Assembly: GCA_034509735.1 (NCBI GenBank) | Contig: JACGWO010000006.1 | Span: 9,873,001-9,937,000 of the forward strand | Source of the DNA: Sesamum alatum | Lineage: Eukaryota > Streptophyta > Magnoliopsida > Lamiales > Pedaliaceae | DNA length: 64,000 nucleotides | Reading direction: 5' to 3' | Shown here: positions 34,064-45,769 of the stretch, one piece after another | How positions within the stretch are numbered: the first letter of the stretch is position 1 | Layout of the letters: every line of letters starts with the position of its first letter | The notes under the pieces: generated by a model | Seen by the model: only the letters and a program-made list of their open reading frames with translations | Databases searched by the model: none | What the model was told of the DNA's origin: nothing | Position numbers and translations under genes: made by a program

Positions 34064-35208
34064 GATGAGATATTTTTGTTAGAGTAAGCCATTTTGCCGT
34101 AAGTTCTCTTTATGAAAATTGAAGAGGAGATAATCTAGTGGTATTCTTGCATATCTTTCTTTCATACTTTTGACTGATCTATTGTAGGTGTGCTTTATTA
34201 GTGGAAGCATCTCATTTCTGTATGCAATATGTGATTTAATTATTATTATTGATGCTACTTTAACTTGTGGCCTGATGGGATGATTCTGTTAAAGCTATTC
34301 TGATATATTTTTTCTGCAGATCTGTTTTGTGCTCTAAACAATTGTTTGTGACACACCACTTAAGTTAAAAAACATCTAACACCTTCTTTGAGTTGGATTA
34401 TTCTTTGCAACTTCCTTGATTTGCATGGAACCTAACATGAAAAGTTAATTGGTTTCTACTTCCATGGGTGTCTACTTATGATGCTCCTGTTTTCATTTCA
34501 GAAGATCTTTAGCTGCAGTCACTGTCTCACCTTTCGGCTACTTTTAGTGATGTTTTTCTGCACCCATTCTCAGAATTTTCACCTCAAGCTGTTCAAAATC
34601 ATCACTGCGGAGGTGGGTAAATACACTTTAAGGTGTGAGATTAAACTATATAGGATTGGTTTGTGTTTTTCTCTGGTTTAAGATTCGTTTAACGGCTTAT
34701 ATCAATTTGTTTCTCAGTAAAATGAACCTTCTTTTCGTTCTCATGCTCTTAAAGTTGAGTTACTACAGGCAATATTTCTGGTCTGTCTTTATGCTGGAAA
34801 ACCAATAAGAATGAGCTATGTTACTGAATGTATCATCTTAGTTGCAGTTGTGGTACTGTAGATCATAAGAAGTAGCAAAGTTTGCTATGGCTTTTTCTTT
34901 CTTTTAAACTGATCTTCATGTCTTTCGTCTTCTACCAAAAAACTGTTGTTAGTCGAGTTGGAATTATACATTTGTTCCCCTTCCCCTACTGTTACTAGTG
35001 AATGGTTATGTTATCCACTTTATAGAGTAAGATATAGTTGAATGTTTCATTTGTTAATAAATTTCTCTCTGAAACATAATTGTAGTTTCTCATCAGCAAC
35101 TTTTGAAAGCTATTGCTAATTGATTCATGATTAGTGTTCTGTTATGTATTTACTGGAGCGTTTGTGGGGATAATTTTAACTTTTTAGCATATTCATGATA
35201 TCTTGATT

Positions 35209-36359
35209 GACTCGGTTGATTGGAACAATGAGACGGATGAGAGATTCTTACATGGAGATCACCTTTCATGTTGAAAGGTTTTGTCATCCCTTTCATTTTA
35301 AGAGTTGCCCCTTCTGATACTTACAAAATTTGGAAGAGATGCAAATTTGAGGGCAGATATGACCTTGGCTGGTTTTGATGGTTTCAGAATCCAGCGTTCT
35401 GACCAAAGTTTTTGTTCCTTGGGGATGGAAAAGTTCCTCTGGGATCACTTTGCATGGTTTCAGACAGAGATAAGGAGATTATGAGTGCTCTGGATGGTTG
35501 TGGTACTCCACCAGCTGAGGCTGAAGTGCAGCAAGAAGTGATTGCAATGTCCCAGACCAATATATTCAGGCCCGGCATTGACGTGACTCGTGTAGTTCTT
35601 TTGCCTCCAACAACGTGGAGGAGACATGACAAAACAGAAATGGTGCGTCCGTGGAAAGCGAAAGTTTATGACCTGCATAATGTGGTTGTAAGAAGGATTA
35701 AATCAGGGAGGGTCCCAGGGGCAATGCCAAATGAATTCTTTAATTCCTGCAATCGCAATGAGACAAAGAGTCAGAGGAAGAGAGAAAGCAGCTTGAGATT
35801 GCACGTAGATGGACTCAGAGAATGAAAACAGTGACGGCATTATCACTCACTGTCACAGTTGTTGTGAGCTAAGGGATATTCCTATTGGGGACGCAAAAAG
35901 TTGTAGGAACAGAAGAGTAAGGTGGAAAAGAAAGGATGGTTTGGTGGCTGGAGGAAAGCGGAAAATAAACAAGGTGAGAAAAAGAATGCTCCACCAAAAA
36001 GGTCTTTGTGCGTAGAAGAGAAATCTTGCAATCTTCTAGAGGAGTCTCCTTCAAGAAGTAAAAATAGACTTGGTAGGCACTCTATGCAGCTTGATGTAAA
36101 GCGGGATGAATATAAAGGAGGAAGAGACGCTAAAGCTTCTTCAGCAAATGCCGAGAGTGAACATCGTCGCAATGATGGAAGTCGTGAGAATGAGTATAAG
36201 AAAGGTTCGAGGCCTATTCTTTGTCTTTCGCCAGTTTTTCCCTTACAAACAGAAGAACTTCTGCCAATTGCTTGAGATTCTACCAAAGTAAGTAAACGTT
36301 ATCATGCGATTGAGAGAGTTACTCACTACCGAGCTACCGAAGGCACCTTTCCTGTCAAG
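35209..36359 (+). pseudogene. Ankyrin-repeat / GPCR-chaperone (ANKRD13-like) pseudogene, C-terminal part
   Basis: Reading across frames: DSVDWNNETDERFLHGD, FMLKGFVIPFILRVAPSD, TYKIWKR, DANLRADMTLAGFDGFRIQR, FLGDGKVPLGSLCMVSD, EVIAMSQTNIFRPGIDVTR, TWRR, KTEMVRPWKAKVYD, KSGRVPGAMPNEFF, KKGWFGGWRKAENKQGEKK, GRHSMQLDVKRDEYKGGRDA, GSRENEYKKGSRPI, FPLQTEELLP, LRELLTTELP and TFPVK, then a donor GTATGC at 36360. From memory of the family this is the GPCR-chaperone domain of plant ankyrin-repeat proteins related to ANKRD13, which act on the endomembrane system. At least five frameshifts and several stops break it. The N-terminal ankyrin repeats and the last exon are missing. Homology runs 1.15 kb with no clear intron, so it is either one long exon or a partly processed copy. 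It exists only in the right duplication copy. Confidence 0.85.
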
Positions 36360-36897
36360 GTATGCACCTTGTCTTAACACTCTCACTATATCGGCTTATA
36401 TGCATGCTTTGTTTTTATTTCCATTTTGATGTTATTCATCTTTGTGAATATCACTTCTCTTTTTCCTTTTATACCTGCAATCGGTCATCTTTGTTCTCAT
36501 CAGGGTTTATGAGATAATGAGGTTGTTTGGAACATTCTAGCAAGAATGTGCACTTTTCTACAATAATGTTTTGCATATACATAATCACGTATGTGTACAA
36601 AGAGCTGTACCCCTGTTGGATATTTTGATACAATATTATACCCTTGAATACTCCTCATATGCGTAACAAATACTTCACATTGTGCCTCCAGAATGTTGAT
36701 GAAAGTATTTTAATAAAACTCATTTTCAATATTTTCCATACATATAATAGACGTAGTCATGGTTAGTGGTCAAAGGTGTTATGATGTTGTCTTTTATTTT
36801 AGTGGTTATGACTTTTGCAAGTAATGTATGTCTGTTTGATTGGTTTAGGATAAAAACAAGGACGGAATAGAGAGGGTTGAGCTGTTAAGAGAAAGAA
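36360..36897. other. Intron-like tail of the ankyrin-related insert
   Basis: Begins with the donor following the TFPVK exon and is T-rich. An acceptor-like GGTTTAG at about 36848 precedes purine-rich sequence (GATAAAAACAAGGACGG), but the expected last exon of the family is not recognisable. Confidence 0.5.
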
Positions 36898-37424
36898 GAG
36901 AGATTCTTTCTTCAACTTCTCTATCTAATAAAGAGGGAATGAAGAATTAGCATTTTATAAACTAACTTTTTAGCTCATTATAAATTACATAATTTTAGTG
37001 TTGCTGATATGTGCATAAATTGAGCAGGAATCTTGAGCCAAACCTAAGCTGGAGAATAAAACAACTCAAGTCGCAGGCTTGCCTTCAGATTTAGATGTGA
37101 TTTACTTTGTGTGATTTACATAATTTCTTATCACTTGGGGTTTATTCATGGTAAAGCACTTGTAATGGCTTAAATTCTGTCAATATTTACATTGATCTAT
37201 CTGGAGAATTTATTTAATATCAATATGTGAAAAATAAAGTGGTTATTTTATTTATATTGTCCACTGCTTTCATTATGTTGTAGGTTTGTTTTCTTCTTAT
37301 ATGTGAATCTCTTCTTGTCACTCAAAGAATGATGTCTTGAAAATTTATTATTTTACAGGCATTCCTTTTCTTGTAATTTATTGGCTATTATCTTACAATT
37401 CGTATGAAGGTCTTTCAATGCCTT

Positions 37425-37965
37425 CTCATGCTTGAAAGGTGACACTTCCGTAAATGCTCTTTTTACTCTTATATTTATCAAGGCTTGGATACGTTGGTAA
37501 TCAAAATTATCTTAAAATTATCTTATTAGTTTCGATCGATTATTTCATCTTCTGTTTAAGATGAATTGTTATTATGGTGACATATTTTTCTACCTGCTAA
37601 ATGTTATTTTGACCAGTTTTATCATTTAGATGCTTTTATCTCCCACATTGTTTGTTTGTTGTATTGCTATTGAGGTAAATAAACATCACATTTATATGAC
37701 AAGACAGTAGGCGGTTGTTTTATTTTCCTGCAGTGAGCTTTTTTTTCGATGATCATCTATCTCTTTAGTTCTGTTTAACCCTACATGTTAATTTATTTTG
37801 CAATCTACATTGAGAACGCTTCTAAGGAACAAGAAGAATGTGAGATTTATAAGGTAAGTTTTGTGCAATAGGAAAATCTTCTGCACGGAGGTTCTTTAAT
37901 GATACAAAGGCTTCATGGTATGTCTTGTTCTCATCTTACTACGAATTTGAGTGATAAAAAGTATG
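37425..37965 (+). repeat. Direct repeat with 39735-40100, containing a small exon-like piece
   Basis: GGTGACACTTC-GTAAATGCTC, TTAGTTTCGATCGATTATTT and CATCTTCTGTTTAA occur here and at 39735-39840. Further on, CTACATTGAGAACGCTTCTA and AGGAACAAGAAGAATGTGAG (about 37806-37845) encode YIENASKEQEECEIYK before GTAAGT. Confidence 0.8.
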
Positions 37966-38277
37966 CTCCATAACTTCTGGCTTCACTTTCCTCTTTATGC
38001 ATTTATACAATCTCTCGGAAGTGATCAAGTGCCAACCCATATATGTAGTATGTATTTTATTTTGTGTGACTCAAGTGTATAAATTTGGCCATGGAATGCG
38101 CTAATTACATTACAACAAATAATAGGGTCGTTTTGATGCAATATATATCATTCCTCCATGAACTTTACGTTGTTGTCAACAAGACAATGACTTTGGATAA
38201 GCTAAGCTAATCTTTACCGGTCATTGATTTTCCTGATTCTGTTTTAACCCTACATGTCCGTTTCTTTTGTTGTAGGC

Positions 38278-38398
38278 TGTTAAAGTCTACATAGAGAATG
38301 CTTCTAAGGAACAAGAATAATGTGAGGTTTATAAGTTAAGTATGCAATATGAAAATTTTCTTCACGAAGCTTCTCTTAGTGTTCAAAGACCTCGTGGT
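38278..38398 (+). pseudogene. Small repeated exon of unknown family, best copy
   Basis: After acceptor TTTTGTTGTAG the exon reads AVKVYIENASKEQE, a TAA stop, CEVYKLSMQYENF, LHEASLSVQRPR, then donor GTATGT at about 38399. Sister copies lie near 37806 (frame split by a GTAAGT), 39985 (only the GGTTCTTTAATGAT part) and 48490 (CTACATAGAAAACATTTC). The sequence is charged and probably helical. I do not recognise the family. Repeated retention of the same frame and of splice-like borders says it was a real exon before duplication. The stop and the isolated position say it is not functional now. Confidence 0.5.
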
Positions 38399-38409
38399 AT
38401 GTTCTCTAG

Positions 38410-39541
38410 AATTTGAATGATAGAAGTATTCTCCATGTCTCTTCTTGCTTCACTTGTTCTCGTTTTGTGCACGTTTCATGCTTTAAAGTATTAGAATTTT
38501 TAAAATATTTATTATTTTTATATACAGTAAAAGTATAGTCTATTTCATATTGTTATTTTAATTTATAAAGTGTTATTGTTATATATTATATTTGTACAAG
38601 ATATGTACTCATAATTTCATATTTATATATGCGTACGTGATACATAGAAAAGATTGGATTTGGGCTTGTTGGATGTAAGAAATATTCCATTGTTTATTGG
38701 AGGCCCTTCATATGCTTATATTTATGTTATTTTAAATAGATATATCTATATCTATGTAAAAGTATTAGTAGCACTAAAAATTTCTTGCATCTTTTAGTTT
38801 GAGGTTGGTATAACTACTTTTCATATTTATTAAATTCTACTTATTGCTTTTCGTATCTGTCACTTACTATATATACTTATGTTTGTTACCTTACGTTAAT
38901 CATATCATATTATATTACTTAAAATCAATACCATCGAATGCTTCTATCTCTTTCCAAATGTCCTTAACTTAAGCTATTTACTAACAACAAATATATCCCT
39001 ATTATTCATGCTCTGTCAAGACATTTTGGTAAATTTGAGCATTTTACTAATATTTTTTACACGTGGACATAAGTTGTTGCAATTGTTAACTCCAGTTTCT
39101 TTTTATTTGCATATATGAGTGATCATTTTACAAATATGGTCTGCAATGGGAAACTATAGCTTCTACTCTGCTATGTGAATCCTTTTTGTCAGGTCCATGT
39201 GCCCCGAAATTCAGAGAGTGCCTGCTTGAGCTCATTCTTATGCTTATCATACAGCTGTGATTCTTGACTAAGATGTATCCCTCGATCTGTAATTAATTAT
39301 GTACCCTATTAAAAAATTGAATGAACTTTATCAATAGTCTTAAAATCTATCATTGCATACTAAATTCCTTTCTTTAAACAACAATGAAGGTTAAGTTTAA
39401 GGACATGTAACTAAATGAAATAGGCAGGATAAAGATGTTATAGCTTGTTTTATTTGAGGTTTCCACCTCGTAAAAGCTAATAACTATAGTAATAGTTAAA
39501 GAAACAGAAGAGATATTCAATCTTATTGCTCTCAATCTTTC
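38410..39541. other. AT-rich sequence, no gene
   Basis: T-rich, intron-like. 38410-38570 is repeated at 40060-40200 (ACTAAAAGTATAGTCTATTT as landmark). Nothing coding is seen. Confidence 0.5.
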
Positions 39542-39743
39542 GGTGACGCTGTAAGGTCTTAGATGGAGGTTCGTTCTGTCATATTTGTTGAATATAATTG
39601 CTGATATAGTAATTGAAAGAGCGAAAATTACTGGCATGTCCCATTTTCCATTTTTAACTTATCATATTTGACTGGAGTAACTATTCAGTTGATGGATTTA
39701 AAATATCACACCAAAAGCTCAGCCAACAGTTCTTGGTGGGAAG
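39542..39743 (+). repeat. Direct repeat with 32045-32260
   Basis: Second copy of the segment containing the exon-like words reading VDGFKISHQKLSQQ. It runs directly into the repeat shared with 37425-37965 at about 39735, so two duplications are joined here. The opposed frames at 39374-39637 and 39668-39904 are not supported. Confidence 0.8.
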
Positions 39744-40200
39744 GTGACACTTCTGTAAATGCTCTTTCTCTCCTCTTATATATATCAAGGTTAATCAAAA
39801 TTATCTTATTAGTTTCGATCGATTATTTCATCTTCTGTTTAAAGATGAATTGTTATTATGGGTGGCATATTGTTCTATGTGCTAAATATTATTATCATAT
39901 TTGACATATTTTTCTATGTGCTGAATATTTTATTTTCCTGCAGTCTATTGGTTCTGTGAAACCTTACATGTTAATTTATTTTCTGCATGGAGGTTCTTTA
40001 ATGATTCGAATAAGGTAAGTTTTGTGCAATAAGGTATGTCTAGCTTACATCTTACTTTGAATTTGAATAATTAAAGTATGCTCCATGACTCTTCTTGCTG
40101 CACTTGTTCTATTTTCATGTATGTTTCATGCTTTAAAATATTTATTCGTTTTATATACACTAAAAGTATAGTCTATTTCATATTGTTAAAATATTATATT
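39744..40200 (+). repeat. Third copy of the 37.4/38.3-kb repeat, rearranged
   Basis: Contains GATCGATTATTTCATCTTCT (as 37535), TTTATTTTCCTGCAG (as 37720), GGAGGTTCTTTAATGAT (as 37888) and ACTAAAAGTATAGTCTATTT (as 38525). Pieces are in the same order but with internal deletions. Confidence 0.75.
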
Positions 40201-40554
40201 TGTAAATAGATATGTACTCCTATATTTTAATATTTGTATACAATAGATAAAGCGTACATGATACATAAAAAATTGGATTTGGGCTTATTGGATGTAAGAA
40301 ACATGTCCCAACCATTTTGAATTCCTAATAATACTAATATTTTAAATGTTATTTATCTAAGTTAATACTATTATTTTGGTACTTTTATATGTTATTTGGA
40401 TTACATCAAATGCAATAATTATAATGTAAAGAACTAATTATTTACGTTAAAGCAAAATCTCTAGAATTTTTAAAAAATAATTTATTTATTATGATTTGTG
40501 CAAAATGTTTATTGCAAATTTATTATCAAATTTTATTAAAACCAAACCCCATGT

Positions 40555-40773
40555 TTATTCATAAGTAACATTTAACCACACAATCGCACCAATTTTTTGT
40601 AATGTCAAAAATACTTTCAATCGATAAAATAACTACTTTATTTAATTTTTTTAATTTTATATTAATTGAAAAATTAGTTTTGTGTGTGTGTGTGTGTGTG
40701 TTTTTTTTTAATGTGATGTGTTACTTTATATATTTTACTCTTCTTTATAATATATTTTAAAGCGTGAAAATTT
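40555..40773 (+). mobile_element. Partial Helitron copy, interrupted by the next one
   Basis: CGCACCAATTTTTTGTAATG and following sequence match the interior of 40774-41025, then it stops where the complete element starts. Contains a (TG)n run at 40679-40700. Its own CTRR end is absent. Confidence 0.55.
40679..40700. repeat. (TG)n microsatellite
   Basis: Eleven TG units followed by a T run, in the interior of the partial Helitron copy. Confidence 0.95.
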
Positions 40774-41025
40774 TCTATACTATTATAAAAAGAAACAAAC
40801 TTTTACTCACAAATAATGATTGATGATATTGCCGCACCAATTTTTTGTAATGCCAAAAATAACCTTCAACTAATAAGATAATTATTTTTGTTCAATTTTT
40901 AAATTTTATATTAATTGATTCTTTCTTTTTTTTTTTTTTAATATGATGTGTTAATTATATATTTTACACTTATTTTGTGAAAATTTATTTATTATATGCA
41001 CGCAAGAACGGTGTGCGATAGCTAG
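40774..41025 (+). mobile_element. Short non-autonomous Helitron
   Basis: Starts TCTATACTATTATAAAAAG and ends GATAGCTAG followed by T. Just inside the 3' end, GCACGC-AAGAACG-GTGTGC forms a 6-bp hairpin (one G.T pair), the usual Helitron 3' structure. The 5' neighbour is T rather than the canonical A. It is the same family as the element at 11417-11700 but in opposite orientation. At 252 bp it is non-coding. Confidence 0.75.
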
Positions 41026-41039
41026 TTTATATTGGCTAG

Positions 41040-44000
41040 TTTATATAAAAATAAGAGTTATCTATTTGTGGTCAAAGTGTATTAAGTTATTCCGTATGAC
41101 AAATTGTTAAAATTATTAATATTGTAATTATATTACTATTTTTATTTATATGGACCATAAGGTGGAATAATTTATTTTATGTGAGTTTACTTTTATTATT
41201 TATTACTCCCATTGTGTATTTATATTACTGAATAGTTCTCTTTAACTCCAATAAATGCCCGGAGGAGTTTGCCAATTTTCTAAATGTTATTTGTGAACAA
41301 CATTAATAAATAAAAAATCATGATTTGTGGTAAAATATTTATTTAAAATTATTATTCCATTAAATTTATTAAAAAAATTAATTTATTTATTAAAGTAATT
41401 CAACATCAAGAGGTTAAAATTTTTCTCAAATACAAAATATTAAATTTACTAATATTATATGTACTAAATAAAGAAAAATTTCAAAGAATTTAATAAAAAA
41501 GCAAAATTTCTACAATTATAAAATTTATTTATTATGCTTTTAATTTATCTCTTCAAGCATAATTATTATTTATTGAATTTTTTTGTTCGTGGTTAGCATA
41601 TAGGATCCTACTAATTGTAAAAAAAAATTGTTTATTATTATTAATTTACTAAAAAATTAATTTATTTATTCTGATTTGTGGTAAATATTTATTAAAAAAA
41701 TAATAATTTAAAAAATAATCTCTGTGGTATAATTTATTTTACATTGATAAATAAATAATTTAAAACATTATTTATTATGTATATAAAAATAAAAATAATC
41801 TCTTTGTGGTCAATTTACATGATTCTTTCCGTCCGTTAGATTATTAATGTGAAATAATTAAAAAAATAGATAATTGAAAGGAATTGCCTACATTGTATTA
41901 AATTTTTTTATTTTATTTGTTGTTTCGTTCATTGTAAATTTTTCTCAAATATATAATTTAAAACATAATTTATTATGCATATAAAAATAAAAATAACCTC
42001 TTTGTGGTCAAATTTGTAGTTTAATTAATTCCAATTCTTTTTACATTTTTAAGTAATATATTTAGAAAATAGAGAGTATTATTTTGATACTTTGGTATGT
42101 TATTTGGGTTAGCTTATATAATGATATTTTGATAATTTGGTATGTTATTTGGATTAGCTAATTATATATCTTAAAGCAAAATGCTACAATTTATTTAATA
42201 ATTTAAAATTTACATAAAGTAGAACCTATTATAATATAAAAAATAATTTATTATTTATAGTTCTCTATTTGTGGTTAGACTTATATGATCCCACAAAATC
42301 ATTAATATTGCATTTATAAATTAATTTATGTGAATTTGGTCATACTAATTGTACTCTTTTACATGTAATATATTTATTGAAAATACCACCTTAGAATACT
42401 GTAAAAGCTATTAATACTCTAAAATATAAAACATCTGGATGAATTTTATTATTGAATGATTCTTCTGTATTTATTACTTAAAAATAATAATTTAACTCCA
42501 AAAAGTAATTAAAATAAAATTTCAAATTTATTTATTATGCTTTTAATTTATCTCAATACAAGCATAATTTATTATTTATTATATTGTATGCACTAAATTA
42601 AAGAAAATTTTCAAAGAATTTAATCATAAAACGAATTTTCTACAATTTTAAAATTTATGTATTATGCTTTTAATTTATCTCAAATACAAGCATAATTTAT
42701 TATTTATTAAATTTTTACTAATTGTAAAAAAATCTTTTATTTATTATTTTATTTAGATTAATTCAAATAAAACTAATTATTATATACAGAACTAATTATT
42801 TATGATAAAGAAAAATTTTATAATTTATTAAAAAGTTAATTTTTGGTAAATTAAAAAAATAATAATTCAACTCCAAAATGTAATTTTCTCAAATACAAAT
42901 AAATATAATTTAAAACAAAATTTATTATGTATATAAAAATAAAAAATAATCTCTTTGTGGTATAATCTATTTTACATTGAAAAATAAATAATTTAAAACA
43001 TAATTTATTATGTATATAAAAATAAAATAATTTCTTTGTGGTCAATTTTATTAAATTTACATTAGTATTTTTATTTTGGTCAAATTTTATTATTGAATGA
43101 TTCTTCTATATTTGATATAGTTAACTAACTCCATGTAACATATTTTGTAAAATGTGAAATAATTTAAAAAAAATGGAAAATTACTTTTTTATATGAATTT
43201 ACAATTGATTCTTCTGTATTTATTAATTAAAAATATAACTCCAAAAATTAATTAAAATAAAATTTATTATGCTTTTAATTTATCTCAAATACAAGTATAA
43301 TTTATTATTTGTTATACTGTATGTACTAAATTGAAGAAAAATTTCAGAGAATTTAATAGTAAAGCAAAATTTATACGATTTTAAAATTTATGTATTATGC
43401 TTTTTAATTATCTCAAATACAAGTATAATTTATTATTTATTAAAATTTTCTATTAGTGGTTGGCATATAGGATCCTACTAAATGTAAAAAAAAATTTATT
43501 TGTTATTTTATTTAGATTACTTCAAATAAAAATAATTATTATATAAAAAACTAATTATTTATGATAAAGCAAATTTTCATAATATATTAAAAAATTATTT
43601 ATTAAAAAAATCATAATTCAACTCCAAAATGTAATTTTCTCAAATACAAATAAATATAAAAATAATCTATTCATACATAATTTATTATGTATATAAAAAT
43701 AAAAAATAATCTATTTTTGTGCTATAATTTAAAACATAATTTATTATGTATATAAAATAAAAAATAATCTCTTTGTGGTCAATTTTATTAAATTTACATT
43801 GAAATTATTTTTTATATTAATTTACAATTTTACAATTGATTCTTCTGTATTTATTACTTAAAAATAATAATTTAACTCCAAAACATAATTAAAATAAAAT
43901 TTAAAATTTATTTATTATGCTTTTAATTTATCTCAAATACAAGCATAATTTATTATTTATTATAATGTATGTACTAAATTAAATTTAATAGTAAAGCAAA

Positions 44001-45730
44001 ATTTCTACGATCTCAAATACAAGCATAATTTATTATTTATTAAATTTTTCTATTTGTGGTTAGCATATTGTAAAAAAATCCTACTAATTGTAAAAAATCT
44101 TTTATTTATTATTTTACTTAGATTACTTAAAATAAAAATAATTATCATATAGAGAACTGATTATTTATGATAAAGCAATTTTTTATAATTTATTAAAATA
44201 TTAATTTATTTATTATGATTTGTGGTAAATATTTATTAAAAAAATAATAATTCAACTCCATTATGTAATTTTCTCAAATAGGAATAAATATATTTAAAAT
44301 ATAATTTATTATCTCTTTATGGTCAAATTTGTAGTTTAATTAACTCCAATTATTTTTTACATTTTTAAGTAATATATTTAGAAAATAATTAGAAAAATTG
44401 AAAAAATTGAAAGGACTCGCCAATTGGACATGTCCCAACAATAGAGAGTATTATTTTGATACTTTGGTATGTTATTTGGATTAGCGAATTATGTGTAAAG
44501 CAAAATGCTATAATAATTTAACTCCAAAAAGTAATTAAAATAGGTAAAATTTACTTGATATTTTGATACTTGGTATTATTTGGATTAGCTATTTATATAT
44601 CTTAAAGCAAAATGCTACAATTTATATAATAATTCAACTCCAAAAAGTAATTAAAATAGGTAAAATTTTCTTGATATTTTGATACTTTTGTATGTTATTT
44701 GGATTAACTATTTATATATCTTAAAGCAAAATCTTACAATTTATAATTTATTATTTATATAAAAGATATGAGTTCTCAACAAAATTATTAATATTGCATT
44801 TATGTGAATTTTGATCTTACTAATTGTACTCTTTTACATGTAATATATTTATTGAAAATACCACCTTTAAATGCTATTAATACTCTAAAAATCTCTGTGT
44901 GGTCAAATTTTATTATTGAATAATCTTCTGTATTTATTGCTCCATATAGTTAACTAACACCAATCATAATGTGTTACATTTTGTAAAATATGAAATAATT
45001 TAAATAAATGGGAAATCATTTTTTATATGAATTTACAATTTAAAATTTATTTATATGCTTTTAATTTATCTCAGTACAAGCATAATTTATTATTTATTGT
45101 ACTGTATGCACTAAATTAAAGAAAATTTCAAAGAATTTAATAGTAAAGCAAAATTTCTACAATATTAAAATTTATTTATTATGCTTTTAATTTATCTCAA
45201 ATACAAGCATAATTTATTATTTATTAATTTTTTACTAATTGTAAAAAAAATTATTTATTATTTTATTTAGATTAATTCAAATAAAATTAATTATTATATA
45301 CAGAATTATTTATGATAAAGCAAATTTTTATAATTTATTAAAAAATTAATTTATTTATTATGATTTTTGCTAAAAATAATAATTCAACTCCAAAATGTAA
45401 TTTTCTCAAATACAAATAAATATCATTTAAAACATAATTTATTATGTATATAAAAATAAAATAATCTCTTTGTAAAATGTGAAATAATTTTAAAAAATTG
45501 AAAATTATTATTTTTATCTGAATTTACAATTGATTCTTCTGTATTTATTAATGAAAAATAATAATTTAACTCTAAAAAGTAATTAAAATAAAATTTAAAA
45601 TTTATTTATTATGCTTTTAATTTATCTCAAATACAAGCATAATTTATTATATTATACAGTGTGTACTAAAACAAAGAAAAATTTCAGAGAATTTAATAGT
45701 AAAGCAAAATTTCTACAATTTTAAAATTTA
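41040..45730 (+). repeat. AT-rich degenerate repeat family A, right block
   Basis: Same words as 10.1-13.1 kb and the same orientation: AATCTCTTTGTGGTCAA near 41800, 42950, 43025 and 43765; GGACATGTCCCAACAATAGA at 44426; CTTTTACATGTAATATATTT near 42355 and 44830. A local unit with ATTTATTATGCTTTTAATTT and ATCTCAAATACAAGCATAAT recurs many times (42535, 42660, 43265, 43915, 45180, 45605). No coding capacity. Confidence 0.8.
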
Positions 45731-45769
45731 TTTAAAATCATGTACATAATGTTGCTAATGTATTTTCTT

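Larger units (their letters stand above)
34062..37390 (+). repeat. Segmental duplication, right copy
   Basis: 34062-35207 matches 19255-20420 and 36898-37390 matches 20440-20920. About 1.7 kb between (35208-36897) is extra here. The left boundary, TAGGATGAGATATTTTTG, follows directly on the PRAF codon for Thr at 34061-34063. The 67-codon frame at 34478-34681 is inside the duplication, is not conserved in the left copy and is rejected as a gene. Confidence 0.9.

Noticed and set aside
35412..36291. Several independent small genes at 35.4-36.3 kb
   Set aside because: The frames 35412-35825, 35809-36015, 35922-36275 and 36106-36291 are successive frames of one ankyrin/GPCR-chaperone pseudogene. 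The minus-strand frames there are shadows.
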